Positions 60,398 through 64,000 of a stretch of DNA of 64,000 nt are shown piece after piece; the first letter of the stretch is position 1, and the number at the start of each line of letters is the position of its first letter. A program made the translations under genes and the position numbers. This stretch comes from an uncultured Alphaproteobacteria bacterium (GTDB taxonomy: Bacteria; Pseudomonadota; Alphaproteobacteria; HIMB59; GCA-002718135), in assembly GCA_902574475.1 (NCBI GenBank), contig CACGNZ010000004.1:1-64000 (forward strand). Direction: 5' to 3'. The notes beneath the pieces were generated by a model. It saw only the letters and a list, made by a program, of their open reading frames with translations, had not been told where the DNA came from and did no database searches.

Positions 60398-61468
60398 GTG
60401 ATTAAAATTTTCAAGGTAATTACTATTAATTTAATTATTTTATTTATATTACTAATTGTAATTGAATTAATTTTTGGAAGCTGGTTTAAAAAAAATAATA
60501 TTGGCAGTTTATTAATTCCAAAACAACAATCTAATTTAATTACAAATTTTCCATATAAATCTGAAGATGTTGGAATTTATACAAGAGATCAATATGGTTT
60601 TAGAGCAAATAATTATGATTTAAAAGATATAAATATCCTAATACTTGGAGGTAGCACAACAGAAGAAAGAGAAGTAGATGATCAAAAAATTTGGACAAAA
60701 ATTTTTGAAAAAAATCTCAAAAAAAACTTGAAAGTATTAAATGCAGGAATTGGAGGTCAAACATCATTAGGTCATAAAGAAATGTTTAATTTGTGGTTTA
60801 ATAAATTTGATACATTATCTCCAAATTTTATTGTTGTTTTTTTAGGAATAAATGATGCGTTATATTTAGTAGAAACTATGACCCAGCAAAAAAATTTAAA
60901 TATTTTTCCTCCCAGTAAATTAGAAATTGGAAGAAATATTAATAACTCAAATAGAGATGCATTAATACATATCAGACAATCAGATAAAATTATTCAATAT
61001 ATAAAAAATAATAGTATACTTCATACATTATATCTAATCATAAAAGGAAATTTAATATCTAATAAGTATAAAATAAATTATAACGATGATATTAAAACTT
61101 TTGAACCTTACAAAACTAAATCGCCAAAAAATGTAATGTTAAGTGAGGGTTACTTAGATCAATTTGAAAATTATTATCATAATAATTTATTAAAAATTTA
61201 TAATTATACTAATGAATACAATTCTAATCTTATTTTAGTAACTCAATTAGTATCAAGTAAACATTGGATTAAAGAATATTTAGAAATAATAAACAAATTT
61301 ACAATATCTTTTTGTAAAATAAAAAAAATAAATTGCATTGATCTAGAAAAAAAAATATTAGGTCTTAATGATAATTCCTTTTATGATGGTATTCATACAG
61401 ATACAAATGGTTCTAAGATTATTGGTGAGTTTATTGCTAAAGAGTTCAATAAATTAATTATGGAGTAG
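60398..61468 (+). CDS. SGNH-type hydrolase with N-terminal membrane anchor, second gene
   Basis: A second, distantly related SGNH protein of 356 residues. Seen: an N-terminal membrane segment (about 7-27), block I ILGGSTTE with Ser86, block II NAGIGGQTS, block III FLGINDA with the oxyanion Asn, and the C-terminal DGIHTDTNG carrying the D-x-x-H dyad. It follows the decayed tRNA by 65 bases. The start is GTG at 60398; the ATG two bases before it is out of frame and runs straight into TGA. Substrate unknown. Confidence 0.78.
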   Translation: MIKIFKVITINLIILFILLIVIELIFGSWFKKNNIGSLLIPKQQSNLITNFPYKSEDVGIYTRDQYGFRANNYDLKDINILILGGSTTEEREVDDQKIWTKIFEKNLKKNLKVLNAGIGGQTSLGHKEMFNLWFNKFDTLSPNFIVVFLGINDALYLVETMTQQKNLNIFPPSKLEIGRNINNSNRDALIHIRQSDKIIQYIKNNSILHTLYLIIKGNLISNKYKINYNDDIKTFEPYKTKSPKNVMLSEGYLDQFENYYHNNLLKIYNYTNEYNSNLILVTQLVSSKHWIKEYLEIINKFTISFCKIKKINCIDLEKKILGLNDNSFYDGIHTDTNGSKIIGEFIAKEFNKLIME

Positions 61469-61510
61469 TTCTTTAAATTTTAAGAAATAAATAATCAAAT
61501 TTTTATATTT

Positions 61511-63487
61511 TTAAATTTTTTTACACCAAAACTGATACATACCAGAAAAAATTCTAGGATTATTTTTTTCATACTCTTCCCATTTATTTAAATTATAAAT
61601 ATCATTATTTTCATCATAAACTTCTTTGAATTTTTTTATTACGTATGTATCTTCAAAACCCAAAAATTTTATATTTAAATCTTTCATATATTTTTCTATT
61701 TTTGGAATAGTAAACCTATGTTCTTTAATATGAAATAGTAAATCCCTTACTCCACTAGTTGAATAAAAATCTGGACTATATTTAATACTGTCCCATTTCG
61801 TATTAGGATTATCAAAAATATCTTTTCTAAAATTAATAATATTTTTTTGTGTAGTTTTGATTTTTGAACTATTTATTTTTTCTCTTATATTTGCAATATT
61901 TTCTCGAGCTTTTTCACTATATAAACCAATTAACATTAAAGCATCTTTTTTTAAACAATCAGTCAAGCTCTTCCATCCTGCTAGTGGATCATCCATATGA
62001 TGCAGAACACCAACTGACTCTATTATATCGAATTTTTTATCTAATTTTCTTAAGTCTAATAAATCTCCTTGAATAAAATTTATATTTTGACAATTTAATT
62101 CTTCAGCTTTTCTTTTTGCATATGCTAAACTATTAAAACTAAGGTCTAAGGCAAAAATTTCTGCGTTTTTGTATTTAGAAGCTGTAGTTATAGCGTGTTG
62201 TCCAGTACCACATCCCGCAATTAAAATTTCTGTATTTTTAGAAAACTTTATTTTTTTCAAATCTAAGTCTAAATTTATATCCGAAATTACTTCTTTTATA
62301 ACTTTAGGCTCAATACTTAAACCAAGATTAGTCCATCTAGGATATGGATTTTCTTCATATTGATTTTTGACTTTTATTGAGACACTATCATTAATCTCTT
62401 TAATTGATTTTATTTTTTGAATATGTTTTTTTTCTTCATTATAATTTCTATATTGTAATATAAATGTTTCTTTTAATTCATTTGAAGGATTTATTTTTTT
62501 ACACCAATCAAAGCTAAATAATGGAGAATAACAAGATAAGATAAGTATCTCTAAATCATTTATTTCTTTGCTATTAATATTATTTTTAATTCTTTCGTTA
62601 ATCATATTAACTTTAAATTTTTCTTCATCTGTTTCAAAATATACATATTCATTTAAAAAACATTGTGCTGATAATGAAATTAAGAAATTCAAATAAATTT
62701 TTTTAAAATTTAAATTATAAATCTGATTTAAAATTTCATTTCTAATTTTTATGAAATTTTTTTCAAAATAATAATTAGGAATAGGACAAACTTTCATAAA
62801 TTGTAACAAAAGTTTATTCTCATTTAACAACTCTATAATTTTATTTAAATTTTTTGGATAGTTTTTATTTTTTATTAACGAAAAACTATCTTTCAAATTT
62901 GTATTTAAAAATAAACCATTTATTACATTTGTAGCTATAGCACTTGGCCTAACAATTATTTTTTTTTCAAGAAGATATAAAAAAAACTTGTTTATGTATT
63001 TATTCTTTTCATCTAATATGAAATGCTGCAGTACCCCTGCTAAATTATAAAATGCTCTAACATAGTTTGGATTTATTTTTATAGTTAATATATAATATTC
63101 TAATGCCTTCTTATTTAAATTTTTTTTTCTAAAAATATTTCCTAAATTATTGTATGCTTTGTAATAGTTTTGATCTATATCAATTACTTTTTTATAATTT
63201 TCTATTGCTTTATCTTCTTCGCCCAGCTTATTATAAATATTTGCTAGATTATAATAACCATCATTGTATTTTGGACTTAAACTAACAACTTTAATAAATA
63301 TTTTTTTTGCTAAAATATAATTTTTAAGTTCAGTGTGAATTACACCTGAAATATTATTAACTAAAATCGAATCAGGATATTCTTTAAGAATTTTACTAGA
63401 AAAATTAATGGCTTCTAAATAATTTTTTTGATTATAAAGGAGTATAATTTTTTCAATTGTTTTTTTATCAGGTTCTTTTTTAATCAT
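61511..63487 (-). CDS. TPR-repeat protein fused to a SAM-dependent methyltransferase
   Basis: A 658-residue two-part protein. Seen: about four TPR units in residues 10-160 (for example YYNLANIYNKLGEEDKAIENYKKV), a poorly conserved middle (160-380), then NPYPRW and a class I methyltransferase with motif I EILIAGCGTGQHA near residue 424, ALDLSFNSLAYAKRKA, GDLLDL and SVGVLHHMDDP. Such TPR-methyltransferase proteins occur in marine alphaproteobacteria beside glycan or flagellin-modification genes; the methyl acceptor is unknown. It is 1 base from the ABC gene behind it. Confidence 0.8.
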   Translation of the reverse strand: MIKKEPDKKTIEKIILLYNQKNYLEAINFSSKILKEYPDSILVNNISGVIHTELKNYILAKKIFIKVVSLSPKYNDGYYNLANIYNKLGEEDKAIENYKKVIDIDQNYYKAYNNLGNIFRKKNLNKKALEYYILTIKINPNYVRAFYNLAGVLQHFILDEKNKYINKFFLYLLEKKIIVRPSAIATNVINGLFLNTNLKDSFSLIKNKNYPKNLNKIIELLNENKLLLQFMKVCPIPNYYFEKNFIKIRNEILNQIYNLNFKKIYLNFLISLSAQCFLNEYVYFETDEEKFKVNMINERIKNNINSKEINDLEILILSCYSPLFSFDWCKKINPSNELKETFILQYRNYNEEKKHIQKIKSIKEINDSVSIKVKNQYEENPYPRWTNLGLSIEPKVIKEVISDINLDLDLKKIKFSKNTEILIAGCGTGQHAITTASKYKNAEIFALDLSFNSLAYAKRKAEELNCQNINFIQGDLLDLRKLDKKFDIIESVGVLHHMDDPLAGWKSLTDCLKKDALMLIGLYSEKARENIANIREKINSSKIKTTQKNIINFRKDIFDNPNTKWDSIKYSPDFYSTSGVRDLLFHIKEHRFTIPKIEKYMKDLNIKFLGFEDTYVIKKFKEVYDENNDIYNLNKWEEYEKNNPRIFSGMYQFWCKKI

Positions 63488-63488
63488 T

Positions 63489-64000
63489 TTATATAACTGA
63501 AGAAATTAGTTTCTTAGTGTATTCTGACTTGGGTGAATTAAAAATATCTTTACTTAAATTTTCTTCAACAATTAATCCTTCTTTTAAAACAATAATTTTA
63601 TTAGCAATAGCTCTTATAACTCGCATATCATGACTTATAAAAATGTAACTTAAGCTTAATTCTTTTTGTAGTTTATTTAATAGACTTATTATTTGATTTT
63701 GAATTGTCACATCTAAAGCAGAAGTAGGTTCATCTAAAATTAGTATCTTAGGTTCTAAAATTAAAGCTCTCGCAATTGCAATTCTTTGTCTTTGACCTCC
63801 AGAAAACTCATGAGGATATTTTTCTATTGTACTTTCATACTCTAAACCAACTTTTTCCAAAATATTTTTTAATTTTATTTTTTTTTCTACCAAGCTAATA
63901 TTTGGATAATGAACCATTAAACCCTCTGATAAAATATCTTCGATATTCATTCTTGGACTTAGAGATGAAAATGGGTCTTGAAATACAACTTGAATGTCTT
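63489..64000 (-). CDS. Peptide-type ABC transporter ATP-binding protein, C-terminal part (YejF/OppF-like)
   Basis: Only the last 169 codons are in the window; the frame stays open to base 64000, so the internal Met at 63950 is not the start. Seen: the Q-loop VVFQDPFSSLSPRMNI, signature FSGGQRQRIAIARAL, Walker B ILILDEPTSALDV and the H-loop FISHDMRVI, then a short C-terminus. The Q-loop wording is typical of YejF and dipeptide-transporter ATPases. Walker A lies outside. Its partner permeases would be beyond the window edge. Confidence 0.88.
   Translation of the reverse strand, partial: DIQVVFQDPFSSLSPRMNIEDILSEGLMVHYPNISLVEKKIKLKNILEKVGLEYESTIEKYPHEFSGGQRQRIAIARALILEPKILILDEPTSALDVTIQNQIISLLNKLQKELSLSYIFISHDMRVIRAIANKIIVLKEGLIVEENLSKDIFNSPKSEYTKKLISSVI

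Noticed and set aside
60396..60401. ATG two bases before the GTG start of the second SGNH gene
   Set aside because: It is out of frame and is followed directly by TGA, so it encodes nothing; GTG is the only workable start.
61469..61510. Intrinsic terminator between the second SGNH gene and the TPR-methyltransferase
   Set aside because: TTCTT/AAGAA can pair around an AT loop, but the stem is five weak pairs with a mismatch above; not convincing.
63489..63950. Complete 153-residue ABC protein starting at 63950
   Set aside because: The frame continues upstream through the Q-loop motif to the window edge, so this is a truncated view of a longer gene.

Overview
The window is one stretch of a compact, very AT-rich bacterial chromosome. 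Genes are packed end to end with 4-30 base overlaps, TTG and GTG starts occur, and no gap longer than 300 bases lacks a gene; the largest is 15725-16011, holding the nrd promoter. The gene content is alphaproteobacterial: RegB/RegA, ChvI/ChvG, the string tsaE-amgK-murU-trxA-folC-accD-trpA-trpB-trpF, an NDUFA9-like protein, and rnd-kdsD-lptC-lptA-lptB. With the low GC and small spacers this suggests a streamlined marine lineage of the SAR11 or HIMB59/AEGEAN-169 type. That assignment is inference, not a tree.

Layout. 1-3819: end of dnaN, then recF and gyrB. 3825-5578: RegB/RegA redox two-component pair. 5562-8818: a glycosyltransferase, an O-antigen ligase-like protein and a lone ABC ATPase. 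8850-11730: polA and an untracked 42-residue ArfA-like ORF. 11727-15724 (minus): nrdA-nrdB-glutaredoxin, with a promoter and two NrdR-box candidates upstream. 16012-22956: ChvI/ChvG, the methyl-cycle pair ahcY-metK, tsaE, and amgK-murU for cell-wall sugar recycling. 23003-36165: trxA, then a long minus-strand block covering folC, accD, trpA, trpB, trpF, pyrF, ihfB, rpsA, cmk, aroA, the lpt genes, kdsD and rnd. 36228-43207: NDUFA9-like protein and glutamate synthase gltD-gltB. 43204-47002: a hydrolase and three LPS-type glycosyltransferases. 47156-53647: infC, rpmI, rplT, pheS, pheT, lepA. 53644-63487: a surface-glycan region around a tRNA-Ser(GGA). 63489-64000: start-truncated peptide-transporter ATPase.

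How the parts fit. Core replication, translation and biosynthesis genes alternate with small sets for the outer surface: KDO synthesis, LPS export, heptosyltransferase-like enzymes, an O-antigen ligase and a sugar-tailoring cluster. The segment from chvI to trpF follows the order known from Rhizobiales, but hprK-manX-hpr (between chvG and ahcY) and addA-addB (between murU and trxA) are absent, and metK has been placed beside ahcY.

Most notable: a decayed tRNA-Ser copy at 60267-60332 downstream of the intact tRNA-Ser, bracketing one SGNH-hydrolase gene; the 42-residue ArfA-like ORF; a GC-rich hairpin just before rpmI; a possible ATT start for infC; and an AhcY of the short, eukaryote-like form. 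No insertion sequence, prophage, CRISPR array or rRNA gene was seen.
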